Shown one piece after another: positions 34,587 through 45,968 of a stretch of DNA of 64,000 nt; the stretch's first letter is position 1, and every line of letters begins with the position of its first letter. The notes beneath the pieces were generated by a model that saw only the letters and a program-made list of their open reading frames with translations, was not told the origin of the DNA and did not search any database. A program made the position numbers and the translations under genes. This stretch comes from Byssochlamys sp. IMV 00236 (taxonomy: Eukaryota > Ascomycota > Eurotiomycetes > Eurotiales > Thermoascaceae), in assembly GCA_001931875.2 (NCBI GenBank), contig MSJH02000823.1:472174-536173 (forward strand), written 5' to 3'.

Positions 34587-36859
34587 ATGCCTTTCTACGG
34601 GCATCACCATTCTTCCGATACGCATGATGCTGAGGCCAATTTGCACGGAGCTCTGGGTGGGATATACCAAGCCGCGCAGACACTAGGCGCTGTGGGAGCT
34701 CCCGTGGGCAGCCTTCGCAGCGGGAACCCAAATAGCACCGCAACGGCTGACGCTCATCTTCTACCTCCCGAGTCTACTGGGTCGAACAGTGGGCGACGAT
34801 ATACGGTGCCCAGGAGGAATTCCGACACGGGGAGCGCCACGTCGCAGCGCCCTTCGACCATGGCGAACTCAGCGCAGTCGTTCGACCCTGCTGCTCGTCG
34901 AAGTGCCGCTTTCGGACGTCAGCCAGAGGAGCTTCATATCCCGGGCTCTGCGAACCCTCTGAGCGCGACAAATCCTCGCCAGCAGGCTAACCAGGGCTAT
35001 GCTACGGATTCTGGCAGCAGTACTAATCCTCCTGCCATCAACGTCCAGCAGACTGTCCCTCAGTACGGTGGCAGCAGCAACAATACGCTGCCAGGAGCTC
35101 TACAGCCAGGCAATACCAACCGACCACCTGCGCTTTCCATGAACACGGCACCGTCAGCCCTTCCAACGCTGCCGCAGATATCGACACAGACTCAGTCGTC
35201 CACTGCTTCCTCACGCCCCTTGACGATCAATTCGCACGGGCATTCGAGGTCCAGCCCCGCGGGGTTCGAGCAACCGACCTACAAGCAATATGGGCACACT
35301 CCTGACAATACGAAATACGCCTCAACCCCAAGCACTGGATATCCACCTCACACACCTCAGGGAGCGAAATACTCGCCCTTGGGGTTGGCAGATATACGAC
35401 CGGCCAAGGATTCAGTGCTAGCGGATATCACCATGAGCCCGACGGCGAATACATATAATGGAGAGCCCCAGATACCAACGAATAGCAACTATGTCGCGCC
35501 GTGGCCTATATATGCGGTCGATTGGTGCAAGTGGCCCATGTCGACGACAGGCTCTTTTACAGGTAAAATTGCGCTAGGAAGCCATCTGGAAGACAGCCAT
35601 AACTACGTATGAGACCCCACTGTGGACTCTGCAGCCTGAGGCTAACGATCTGCAAGATCCAAATCATCGATGCGCACAGGACACAGCCCGATCCCGATAC
35701 GCCAGATGTTGTGCCTGGGGATGTTAAACTGGAATATGTGAAGACGGCAGAAGCTACCCATTCGTATCCCGTGACGAGGATCTTGTGGGAACCTCCATCG
35801 TCGCAGAAGCAGTCCACGGACTTGTTGGCAACGTCCGGTGATCACCTGCGCCTGTGGTCTCTACCAAGCTCTCAGACCTTACAGACATCCAATTCCATCA
35901 CTCGTCCCTCCAACCACAGAGAAAATCCGCCAGCGAAACTGTCCCCTCTCGCTCTTCTCTCGAACTCGAAGTCTCCGGAACATACAGCTCCCATCACTGC
36001 GCTAGATTGGAACACGATCTCACCTAGTCTGATCATTACCTCCAGTATCGATACTACCTGCACGATCTGGGATATACCGACTCTGACTGCCAAGACGCAG
36101 CTGATTGCCCATGACAAGGAAGTATACGACGTCAGATTTTGTGCCAATAGCGTCGATGTGTTTGTCAGTTGTGGTGCAGATGGCAGTGTTCGTATGTTCG
36201 ATCTCCGGAGTCTGGAGCACAGTACTATTATCTACGAGCCGAGTGAGAAGACGGATAAACGTGAGTGGTTTCAGAGAACGTCAGTGCGTGTCCTATGACT
36301 GACAAGTTACAGTTATGAGCCCCGGCAATTCTAGTCCGTCTACGCCCCATCAGCAGTCGATCTGGCCCCCTCCACTTCTGCGAATCGCAGGTACGTTTCA
36401 TACCCTCACTCTTGTAGTGATGATAACTGATTGTCGGCCCCAGCTTCGCCGCATGATGCACATTTACTCGCTACCTTCTCCTCAGATTCCAATGTTATCC
36501 GGGTGCTAGATGTTCGGCAGCCCGGGCAAGCTCTTCTGGAGCTCAAGGGCCATTCCGCCTCCATAAATTGCATCGAATGGTCGCCTTCTCGACGTGGGAC
36601 TCTGGCCTCTGGAGCAGACGATTGTCTAGTCCTTGTGTGGGACCTTCTGAACCAGCACAATGCCGCGTCTGTCTCGCCCAACTTGCACTCCTCGGGCTCG
36701 CCGTCCACGACAGAACGCGGTCCAGCCTTCGCATGGCAGTGCGATTATGAAGTGTCCAACCTCAGCTGGTCGCCTGCAGGCGGTGCCACCAGCGCCGGAC
36801 ACCACCGGGACTGGCTAGGCGTCTGTGGCGGCAAAGGCTTCTGGGGAGTTGCACTCTAG
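34587..36859 (+). CDS. WD40 protein, WDR68/DCAF7-like, with long disordered N-terminus
   Basis: Scaffold-type WD40 propeller protein related to DCAF7/WDR68 (HAN11), known elsewhere as a partner of DYRK kinases and of a cullin-4 ligase. Exons 34587-35606, 35657-36260, 36313-36390 and 36444-36859 give 705 aa. The first about 300 residues are Ser/Thr/Pro/Asn-rich and disordered; the propeller starts near P-I-Y-A-V-D-W-C and has recognisable repeats ending L-R-L-W, C-T-I-W-D, V-R-M-F-D-L, I-R-V-L-D-V and L-V-W-D-L. Animal homologues are about 340 aa, so the N-terminal extension is the main difference. Exon 3 is only 78 nt. Assignment to WDR68 rather than another WD40 group is by overall pattern. 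Confidence 0.82.
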
Positions 36860-37696
36860 AGCCTCTTAACAATGATATTTGGGGGCGTGTTACCGGGCGG
36901 TTGTCCATGGATTTTGGGAATACAGTCCATTACATTGAGCCGAACGCGCGGACCGTATGATGGTGGAATAAAATCACGGAAATGATCCAGATGGTGTTAT
37001 GCATTGATTACGAATTGATTAGCTTTGAGTCTGTATAATCGGAAACTATTGATTTCATGCTCTTAAAAAAGAAAGCGTGGGCGTACAAATTGGACATTAT
37101 TCCGTCTTTTCCTTTCATTGTCGAAATGTACCTACCTTGATCGAGTCCAGATACATCCAGCTTGCTTTTCTGACTGCATTTGTCTTTACTTTCTGCTTAC
37201 TTGTTGAGACGTTCTACGTGCCAGATACCGTAAGACTTTATATTACTCCATAATGTCTTACGATGAAAGGAAAGCGACATAGGGCATGACTAATAGGATA
37301 TATTCGAATGTCAAATTCATAATGGGACTTCGAGCAGCTACGAGTCACAAGCCGCGGAATCGACCGAACTGTCCACCCCAGTCGAACAAGGGCAGAAAGG
37401 GGAAAAAAAAAAAGGGCAAAGGACATCTGGTGTTGATGAAGTGATTTCATTCATTTTATTTGTGTCTTTTTGTTTCCCGGTTGACTTATCATTTGCAAAA
37501 GATATTCTTTATTCTGTTCCCTCGACCCTCGCGGAAGTCTCATATCTCCCCGAAGTGGGTGTAGAAAAAAAGAAACTTTATAAACCTAGCCCTTGTTGCA
37601 ACCGGAACATGAAATAAAACGCCAGGATTTTTGTGCCCACACTCCCTCTTTCCTTATTCGTGCGTTTGCCAACCATCAAAGCCGTTCCATCATCAT
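36860..37696. other. Convergent intergenic region
   Basis: Separates the 3' ends of the WD40 gene and of the ribosomal protein gene. AT-rich, with poly-A/poly-T tracts near 37400-37410. No gene recognised. Confidence 0.45.
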
Positions 37697-38447
37697 TTAG
37701 ACTTCAACGATCTCACGGAGACGGCGCAGAGTAGAGCGGACGGCAGAAGCGGCGGGGGTACTGTATTTTTTTGAAAAGAAATTATGTTAGGAAAATTCGT
37801 TTCTTCGTGGTGGGTGGTTTCTTTTTTTTTTTTGTTGAAATCGAATCTTGCGGGCAGTGAAAAACTTACGCGAGAGAGTAAGCACCACCGGTCATGGTCT
37901 TCTTGCAGCCAGAGCAGTGCCAGATACCGACGGCAGTACGGCGGACGGTGTTACGACCGCAGAAAGTGCTGTTAAGATAACCCTCGTCAGCTTGCTGTTG
38001 TTCTTGTAATTCCCCGATTCCCCCTTGTCATGTTGTCCTCCTCTTTTCTTCTTTTGGTTTCTTCGAGGGATTCGTAATTTTCTTCTTTTCCATCCGGGAT
38101 ATCATCGCTGGGTGTTCGATTCAACGTACCAGGTGTAGCGGGCGTGCTGCGAGATTTCCATACGCTTGACCTGCTTACGGAGAGAGGCACCGTATCTAGA
38201 AGACGAAAAAAATCATGTTAGGACTCTTTCCATTCTTCTTTATTCTCCGTTGTTCGAGTATGCATCGATCGCAATTCATCGTTCTGGATCGATTTTGTTC
38301 GGATTGGATTGGATTGGATTCATTCATACCTCGTGCCGTACTTGCCGGTAATACCGACCTCTATAAATCACATTAGCAAAAATGTCATTCCCTAAATAAC
38401 AGTAATTCGGAGCCAACGGGTTCCTTACTCGTAGTGCGCTTCGCCAT
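37697..38447 (-). CDS. rpl43: 60S ribosomal protein eL43 (L37a)
   Basis: Small zinc-ribbon protein of the large ribosomal subunit, 92 aa, exactly the family length. Five exons on the reverse strand: 38447-38429, 38360-38330, 38195-38130, 37968-37870 and 37760-37697, with all phases consistent. The first two exons are only 19 and 31 nt. The protein begins M-A-K-R-T-T-K and contains [16 protein letters not shown], then the zinc ribbon C-T-F-C...W-H-C-S-G-C, and ends R-E-I-V-E-V. Introns of 109, 161, 134 and 68 nt make up most of the gene, as in many fungal ribosomal protein genes. The tiny exons make it easy to miss by frame searching. Confidence 0.96.
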
Positions 38448-39080
38448 TGTGTCTGAGGTGCGAGGCTTCCGAAGTTCGCGATGGGTTGCAGGTGGTGGTG
38501 AGGTTCGCTGGGCGGAGACACAATTTTGGGAGTGTGCTCGCTCGCTTCGGTTCCCGTTTGTGTGGGTGGGTCGGGGGAATGGTTTCTCCGTGGTCCGATC
38601 CCGCATGTGAGGAACTAGAAGACCCGCTGTGGGAGAGTTTAGATAGCGATTATAGAATTACTACAGAATTATTACAGAATTACTACAGAATTATTACAGA
38701 ATTACTATAGAATTATTACAGAATTACTATAGAATCATTATAGAATTATGATCACAGCTATTGGCTTACTGCAGATAGACTAGTTATCATGATTGGGATT
38801 ATCCAAAAGAACGCTCATCTGCGTAGTTTTCACTCATGTTCTCATTAATCATTTCTATACAAATCAATGAGAAGAGACACCATGTCCTCGTAGAAGCAGG
38901 TGGAAGCACTTGGACATCATCTAAAACTATTAACACAGGCGAAGGGAGGCCAGATACCTATCACTTCAGTGAACTTTTAATCAAACGCCGCGAGAGAAAA
39001 TTGAGACAACCCGCCGGCCAAATTCGGCTCCGTACTCCATCATACAACCCTGGAAACCGAAAACAGAAAAGTGGTGGAAT
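38448..39080. other. Upstream region of rpl43, 3' flank of the mdm31/32 gene
   Basis: Contains the rpl43 promoter (reading leftward from 38448) and an 11-bp minisatellite. The open frame at 38836-39120 is antisense to the 3' end of the next gene and shows no domain. Confidence 0.5.
38650..38750. repeat. 11-bp minisatellite, about nine copies
   Basis: Head-to-tail units ACAGAATTAYT, with C/T alternation at position 10 and some ATAG variants. The alternation of ...TACT and ...TATT units means the array may also be read as a 22-bp unit. It lies about 200 bp upstream of the rpl43 start. Confidence 0.9.
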
Positions 39081-41357
39081 CTATGCAATATTGCCAGCCA
39101 TTCCCATAAAGATGGCTTGAGCGGCAAGCTGAAGCGACCAGAAGCCGACTTTCTTGAAGCGCCGTCTGCGGGCCTGCTCATCAGCGACATCTCGCGCAAA
39201 AGCATCATACACCTGTGAATAAAAAAAGAATTAGCATCGTGGCAAACTAACACCGCAGAACCGTGAAACTTACCGCTGCAGAAAGATCGTCCATAAGGCC
39301 ACTATCAAAGATAGTCCAGCTGCCGTCAAAGTCGCTGACACGTTTGACCACCCGGCAGTTCACTGGAATGAAAGTGTGCCTGGAATTTATATATGCTACA
39401 ATGGGGCGGATGAGAGCATTGTTGATGTAAGACAGATCGCGAGTGAACAAAGGAACCACAGCTCGAACGTTGTTCAGATGGATCCGCAGATCCGCCACTA
39501 AGAATCGTCGGTCATCTTCATTCTCCGTATCCCTCGCTTGAATGCCATCTCGGTGTTCGTCCGGGAAAGGCTGGTACTGGTTCGAGGTGACCGTTGCTTC
39601 TAGACGCTCGTAGAAATCAGACATGACCTTTGCAAGGCTTTCGTTGTTGTCTGCCGGAAACATGATATCAGCGACGATATCGACTGTTCCCTCGTGGATC
39701 CAGGAGAAGGGGCCTTGGACCCCACGGTTTAAGTGGTCAATGTTCAAGGCGTCGACCCGAATGCGGCTATGCTTTTTCCATGGATTTGGCTTCCCGTTCT
39801 CTTCGATACCATCGTTCAGCTGAGCACCGGTGTAGCTGTGGGTCTGACGAGGGTGGATCGTAAATAGAGAATTATCAAACGATCCAGACATCATATTACA
39901 CGACATGAAGTCGTAGAACAGCCACTGCTTCCGTAACTGGGGCAGATCGCATGAGTATATGCTGACCGAGAAGGGCCGGAAGTTGTTGGGCTGGTGGACG
40001 GTCACCAGGAGGTCTTCCATTTTGAACGAGTCGATCTCAAAGTCTCCGGGGTTATGCTCGTGCCGATAAGATTTCGGGTCCAGATCGTCATCAGACCAAT
40101 GAACGTGGGTGCGGTCAACAACACCTCGGATACCTTTTACTTCGACGTCGCGCAAGAGGCCTTTCCCATTGAACCACTTGGTGAATGACAATGTCACATT
40201 GACTGTATCAATCGAAAGGTCGAATTGCGTATAATTTCCATCATCTTCTTCAGCGCTCACTGTATCTTGAGAACCTGATCCATCGTTGTGTGTTCGCTCA
40301 CTCATGGCAGCAGCTGCGGCGGCTGCGGCCGCGGTCTTCGGTGATCCTTTACTGACATTGCCGGCTCCTTGTCCTGGTCGTCTCGATACAAAAACGTTCT
40401 TGAACGTGATCACACCATCCCTCCACTTGGGTACAATAGCGGACTCGAATACGACTTTCACACCGGAAGATTTGGTCAGGTAATTACCGATCCATCCGGC
40501 AAGTGTTTCTGGAACATGTTAGCGATAGCTCAGGAGCCAGTGGCAAGTGATATACCTTGTGCAAGAACAGTATTTATAGCGAGAATAACTAGAGAGAAGA
40601 AAGTCGTTGTACCGACGACGACCCAGATAATATGCCCCAGCAGGACCCACGAGAAAAGTGCAGCAATCTCATCGAAATTAAAAGGTCTAACACTTCTGAT
40701 TGAGAACCATTTGAAACGGACTTTGAGCCGCGACCAGAATCCGGTTGCCGCGGCTAGTAATTCCTCTTTCGTTGGCCGATGAAGCTGTGGAAGGTGTGGC
40801 AGACGGTCTCTGAGATTCTTGTTCAGTGGAGTAGGAGGTATATGCTGCTCGATGGAATCGGACGTCTTCGACTCTCGAGACGGAATTTGTTCCCCAATCC
40901 GTTTCTGGTTTTCTCTATTTGCCTGCTCGTTCACTGGGCTAGTTTGAGACTTCGCCGCCTCTGTACTTGAGGGTTGGTTTTTTGATGTATGTAAACTTCG
41001 CCTCCAAATATTCCGCGATAGATTACCGGAGATCTTTCCATCGAAATAGCGACTACCACCATGACATATGATCTTCTCCGGTGCCATCACACATGTTGCT
41101 CCTGTCTCTACAGCTGTCCCCGAGCTTGGTGAGGCTCCGATAACCAGGAAGCCACCGGACGCAAATCTCCGGGTGATCTGCGCTCGAGGAGGAAGCTTCT
41201 TGGGCCCGTTTTTCGTGAAGAAAGCATGGAAAGTGTCGTTAAAGGCTCCAGTATTAAAAGTCGAAGGGTTATGACTCGTTCGAAGACGTTGGCCAAAGAC
41301 CGGGCTCGCCGCTTCCCAGAGGTTGGCGTAAAGCCTGCGTCCTAGATTTCCGGGCAT
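39081..41357 (-). CDS. Mitochondrial distribution and morphology protein, Mdm31/Mdm32 family
   Basis: Inner-membrane protein family needed for mitochondrial shape and inheritance in yeast. Exons (reverse strand) 41357-40556, 40508-39274 and 39212-39081 give 722 aa, all in frame. The N-terminus is basic and hydroxylated, fitting a presequence; residues to about 210 are low complexity. A hydrophobic helix (L-L-G-H-I-I-W-V-V-V-G-T-T-T-F-F) stands at about 240-265 just before the first intron. The conserved family body follows (W-R-D-G-V-I-T-F-K-N-V-F-V-S-R-R-P; S-L-F-T-I-H-P-R; H-L-N-R-G-V-Q-G-P-F-S-W-I). A nine-alanine run interrupts it at about 320. The short last exon ends G-M-A-G-N-I-A. Mdm31 and Mdm32 cannot be told apart safely here. 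Confidence 0.92.
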
Positions 41358-41694
41358 TATTCCGTCACATGGCGGAGCACCTAGTTAACAGCTAGACGAC
41401 AAAGGGACCGCAGCATCCCTAAACAAAGAGAACCCAAAGGGACTGAAGGCTCGAGGTGGAAGAGACAGACAAGACAAGCCGAGACTTCGTAAAGTTCTAA
41501 CCCGTTCGACCCTAGAAACGGCCTAGCCATGATTTCATCCGGTTTGTCCTGTTTGCAGCCCGATTATGGCAACCCACATTTCCTGCCGCTCCGTCTGAAC
41601 TATCGCGGGCGATAAAATTTAATAGCGACAGACGCCGACCCCTCTTCAACACCGAACAGATAACTATTCTGTCGACGCATTGTTTCCAGTCAAG
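41358..41694. promoter_or_regulatory. Divergent promoter between the mdm31/32 gene and pno1
   Basis: 337 bp between two start codons facing outward. It contains both promoters; no site assigned. Confidence 0.5.
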
Positions 41695-42663
41695 ATGCCT
41701 GCGCCGACAGCTCTTCAGAGGCGCCCGGAAGAAATTGCGCAGGCTGAAGCATCGACCCTGCCCCAGCCCGTTCAAGGTATGTGCAGTACAATTACATATT
41801 TTATATCAATTTGATTTGATCGGAGAAAATGCTCACTCCGCTCAATAGATGAGGACGATGTCTTGATCGATGCCACCACGGCGACCCCTGATGTGTCCAA
41901 CCCCGCGCCCCAGACGGACTCTGCTGAAGACAGTGAGATGCGCATCGACGAAGAAGGCCGCCCCGTCTTTACGCCCGCAAAGGATGTCAACCAGGCTTAT
42001 CGCGTTGAGACCCGGAAGGTCCCTGTGCCACCACACCGCATGACTCCTCTCAAGACATACTGGCCCAAGATCTACCCTCCATTGGTGGAACACCTGAAGC
42101 TGCAAGTGCGAATGAACATCAAGAACCGTGCTGTCGAGCTGCGAACATCGAAGTTTACTACGGACACCGGTGCGCTGCAGAAGGGTGAAGATTTCGTGAA
42201 GGCTTTCTGCCTGTCGTTCGACGTTGATGATGCGATCGCTCTTCTCAGACTGGACGACCTCTATATCCGAGAGTTCGAGATCAAGGACGTGAAGGCCTCC
42301 CTGAATGGCGAGCACTTGGGCCGTGCGATCGGACGTATTGCAGGAAAGGACGGAAAGACGAAATTTGCGATCGAGAACGCGACTCGTACCAGAGGTCAGT
42401 ATATCATGCTCCATTGCATTACGCATGCATTCACATACTGACAGATCCCACAGTTGTGCTGCAGGACCAGAAGATTAGAATCCTGGGCGGTTTCAAGAAC
42501 ATCAACATGGCGCAGGAGGCCATTGTTAGTTTGATTCTGGGTAGCCCTCCGGTAAGTTTTGACATATCCGCTTACAGAATTATAACATACTAATACATTG
42601 ATATAGGGCAAGGTGTATGGAAACCTTCGTACCGTGGCTTCGCGCATGAAGGAGCGATTCTGA
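41695..42663 (+). CDS. pno1: KH-domain rRNA-processing factor Pno1/Dim2
   Basis: Small-subunit ribosome assembly factor of the nucleolus and pre-40S particle; it recruits the dimethylase Dim1 and helps cleavage at the 18S 3' end. Exons 41695-41776, 41849-42394, 42454-42551 and 42607-42663 give 260 aa. An acidic N-terminus is followed by the conserved R-K-V-P-V-P-P-H-R-M-T-P-L-K segment and the C-terminal KH domain, with its G-x-x-G loop in R-I-A-G-K-D-G-K-T-K and the continuation V-V-L-Q-D-Q-K-I-R-I-L-G in exon 3. It ends with A-S-R-M-K-E-R-F, as in other Pno1 proteins. The length is usual for the family. Confidence 0.96.
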
Positions 42664-42887
42664 TATATACCCCGTGGGATCTCATTGGCCCTTCCTCTTA
42701 TCAGCATAGCAAGGCGTTCGGGAGTCGATTCGAGCAGGATATGGTTTCTACAATGAGACTGAACCGGGAAAAAAGGGAATAAAACAGAAAGACCATTTGA
42801 TTACGAATTTGGACAAAAAGTAGGCTCATGAAATGAACATATCGATTATCTATCGTTCAAGCATATTCGTCTCTTTCCTCCTCCTCT

Positions 42888-43730
42888 CTAGTCCTTCTTG
42901 AGAGGGTGGTAGATTTCTTCTATACCGTCCTTCGTAATCACCATCACCTGTAGACCATCTCCGACCTCGATATGTCTCTCCACAGCACTCGTAAACGCAT
43001 CCCGGACCAGCTGCTCGACAGTAGCTCTGGGCAGCGGCTCCGCCTCTCTTGCCTTCAGATCATGACCCTCCCCGCTACCAGGCATATACTGGTTCTTGAA
43101 GTTAACCTGATTATCCAAGAACGGCATGATCAAACTAGCCGCCGAACCAGCCGCTCTGCACTGCTCACGCTCATACGAACCGACGGGATCGTAACTGTAG
43201 AGAGCGCCCCTGCCCTCCTCATCCAGGCCAGCCAGGATAGCATGCACGTAGTACGGGAAGAATCGCTTCTGGTAAAGAATGGTCGACAGTCGCTGCGCAC
43301 ACGCCTTCACGGACATGGGCTTGCCGTGCTGGTATTTGTACATCTTGACGATCGCATCCAGTCGTTCCTTCAGTGCGTTGCCGTCGGCTGCGAATCCAAC
43401 GACGGAGAGTAGGATCGTCGCTCCCTCGCCCGTCTCCTCATCACCGCCGATCTTGAACACCTTGGGAACGTAACGAGAGTTGATGTTGTAGCCGGAGACG
43501 GAACGAGTGTCGCCTGCCAGAATGGCGAAGTCGGAACCAGTGATACCTAGCGTTGAACCACCGTTGTCGGTGTATCTGTAGCCAGGACATGTCAGTTTCA
43601 GCTATCGTATGAATCGAGCGGTAACAGAGACATACGGGTAGAAGCCATGCTGTCTGTGGCCCGCCGATGCTGACTGGGCGAAGGAGTATCCGATCATCTC
43701 AGAACGAGACGGGTCAAGCATCGATGTCAT
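42888..43730 (-). CDS. pre7: 20S proteasome subunit beta6 (Pre7/PSMB1 type)
   Basis: Non-catalytic beta-ring subunit of the 20S proteasome. Exons (reverse strand) 43730-43636 and 43575-42888 give 260 aa. The junction codon restores F-Y-P-Y-T-D-N-G-G-S-T-L-G-I-T-G. The site where active subunits have the catalytic threonine reads G-G-S-T-L, so no N-terminal nucleophile is expected. Typical beta-fold segments are A-I-L-A-G-D-T-R, Y-Y-V-H-A-I-L-A-G-L-D and G-A-L-Y-S-Y-D-P-V-G-S-Y. The chosen start, M-T-S-M-L-D, gives a short propeptide-like N-terminus; the frame is open further upstream but the conserved part starts here. Confidence 0.94.
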
Positions 43731-44471
43731 CTCTGCGCGGCGTTTCTGTGGATAAGGGGGGGATATATGGTCGGGAGAGTATGAAGTCAAATCTGGACGA
43801 CTGATTGAATGGTCCGTATGTTTGAGCAGCAGGCTGATGGTTGGAGGGCTGCTCTGTGAAGCTGGACATTGGAAGCTCTGTTGGTGACGCGAAGCTACAG
43901 CTGCCTCGTGCTTACATAATTTGGACGGCGGCCTCAGGCTACATCGATATAGTTCCAGGAACCTTAGCGGAATCAAACATGTTCTGTTAAACTATTCTAC
44001 TTGAATATGTATCACTACCTAATCGATATATGTATAGCTTGCTTCTGTCATTCTCGTCAAGATTCTCAATTTGTGTCGCGAGCCACGCTATGTAGAATAC
44101 GTCACTAGATCGCGATTGATGATACACTTCGTAAATCGACAAGTATTTGAAATTTACAAACCATATCTCAGAAATAGTCATTGTCAATTGCTCTCGTTGA
44201 GAGCATATTCCAAGACTGTTATTTCTGGCATGACAGGCAGACAACATTTCCCACTGTCTTATGCTGTTGTTGGCTAGAGATGGGCGATTTAGCGTTAGCG
44301 GAGTTCCGACCCAGAGCGCTAAAAAGAGCTGTGGCCGCGGCAAGGTGATTATAACTAGTACTCCACACGTCTCGACCCCAGAGCTGTTATCTAAGCATTC
44401 AAGCAACTCCATGATCTCGTTGGGAGACTGACAGTTCTGTCTCTGGCGACAGGCGCATCTGGCTACCCACA
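43731..44471. other. Divergent intergenic region between pre7 and the SAP30BP gene
   Basis: About 740 bp containing both promoters. Short frames on either strand (43987-44472 minus, 44071-44277 plus) are unsupported. Confidence 0.45.
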
Positions 44472-45454
44472 ATGCTTGGTCTTGGGGCGTATGAGAGTAG
44501 CAGCGAGGATGAGGCGCTAGTCACGGCCCCTCAGCCAAAGGTGAAGGTATAGTTCTTTTCGTCCATGCGCTGTTTTGTTATGTTAGAAGCTTGGCTGAAT
44601 GTTTCTTTTAGGAGGCGCCTAAGGAACAGCCCCCTGTCCAACAGCTCGCTGTTTCTCAAGGTATGTCCTGCGTAAGCATTTACGGGCTCAGTGATTAAAA
44701 CATTCTAGCTCCTCCAGCTGCTCTCGCACCCGAACCCGCCGTTGAACCTCCGCCCACCGTCGCGGAGCCTACTGGTCCTGTTGTCGGACCATTTCAACCT
44801 CAGAGAGCACCTAGCCCTCCTCCAGACCGTCCTCGTTCAAGGCAGTCCTCTCCATTCTCAACAACTCGCGCCCTCATCCAAGACCTCACGCTACCTCCTG
44901 TGCCCAATCTCGACATACCACCCTCACCACCTGGATCGCCGGATCCTGTCGCAAACAAAAAGTTCGCCCATTTTCTTGACTTGAAGAAGCAAGGGATCCA
45001 TTTCAATGAGAAATTAGCCTCGTCATCATCCCTGAAGAATCCCAGTCTTCTCACGAAGCTACGACAGCATGTGGGAATCGATGAACAGGGGCAATATGCG
45101 ACGTCTCTTCCTCTCGATATCTGGGATCCGTCTGCGTTGCCGGCGTGGGGATACAAGGAGGAGCTTTTGAAAAGCCAGCAGGAAATTCGAAGGGCACTGG
45201 AGGAAAAGAAAGCGACAGGGCAGAGAGATTCCATCGAGTTCGTCTCTGGTGGGACACCATCGGGTTCCAGTCGTGGAGGCACGCCATCTAGCGGAAGAGG
45301 AAAGAGCAGTCTGGCCGAAAGAGTCATGAGTGGATTGAGTCGAGATCATAATGATCAGACAGCGTCTCGCCCGCCACGGGGAGGAGAGTCTGGTTCAAAA
45401 AGAAGCCATTCAAGGTCGCCAGCGGGCAGGCGAAAACGCTCACGCTCAAGATGA
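44472..45454 (+). CDS. SAP30-binding protein / HCNGP family
   Basis: Nuclear protein of the HCNGP family; the animal member SAP30BP is linked to transcription repression and splicing. Exons 44472-44546, 44612-44660 and 44709-45454 give 289 aa. It starts with the family-typical M-L-G-L-G-A-Y-E-S-S-S-E-D-E. A Pro-rich linker follows, and then the conserved domain (about 125-215): K-F-A-H-F-L-D-L-K-K-Q-G-I-H-F-N, L-R-Q-H-V-G-I-D-E-Q-G-Q-Y-A-T and the Trp-rich W-D-P-S-A-L-P-A-W-G-Y. The C-terminus is an R/S-rich tail ending R-S-R-S-R, as in splicing proteins. It lies between two proteasome subunit genes. Confidence 0.9.
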
Positions 45455-45968
45455 CCTCCTAAAAATGGTCATTCAGTTTCTTTACGCATCGGCTTTGGGT
45501 ATGGCTTAAAATGGGTACGGGTCTGCTTTTGGCGTTATGGAAATGAAATTTACCATGTAGAGAATTACAGGTAGCACAAGCTATATACCACATCCTTGCT
45601 GCGTCCAATCCATGATTGTATCTATAAATACGGCCAAACAAACATAAATATATGCTATTCCATATTTACATGAAAGAATTTGCATACATCTTGATGATGG
45701 CTCTTGTTGAGGCGGGGGCTGCTCGCTAAGCGCGGCTCACAGACGCGCGGGCGGTGCCATGGCCCAGCCCGAGCTCCGTCAGCTCTCCTGCCTAGCTGGA
45801 GCTACGTCCGTCACGACCTTATCAACCTTTTGCCCTCAACGCCGCCAATATCCTCCTTTCCTACACGAATATCTCTTGGTTCTCAACCTCCATAACCGAG
45901 AAAACCGGGGATCTGTCACAGTTCTCTCCACTTCCCCGCTACATACCATCTCCTCCAGATCATTCGTC
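45455..45968. other. Upstream region of pre4
   Basis: Holds the 3' flank of the SAP30BP gene and the promoter of the next. The frame 45759-46091 runs across the true short first exon and is a shadow. Confidence 0.45.

Noticed and set aside
12375..36860. Possible secondary-metabolite gene cluster around the pectinase, J-protein and acyltransferase genes
   Set aside because: No synthase, P450, methyltransferase or regulator gene is present in the interval; the acyltransferase stands alone.
41842..42426. 194-codon minus-strand frame in pno1
   Set aside because: Antisense to the KH-domain exon with no own signature.
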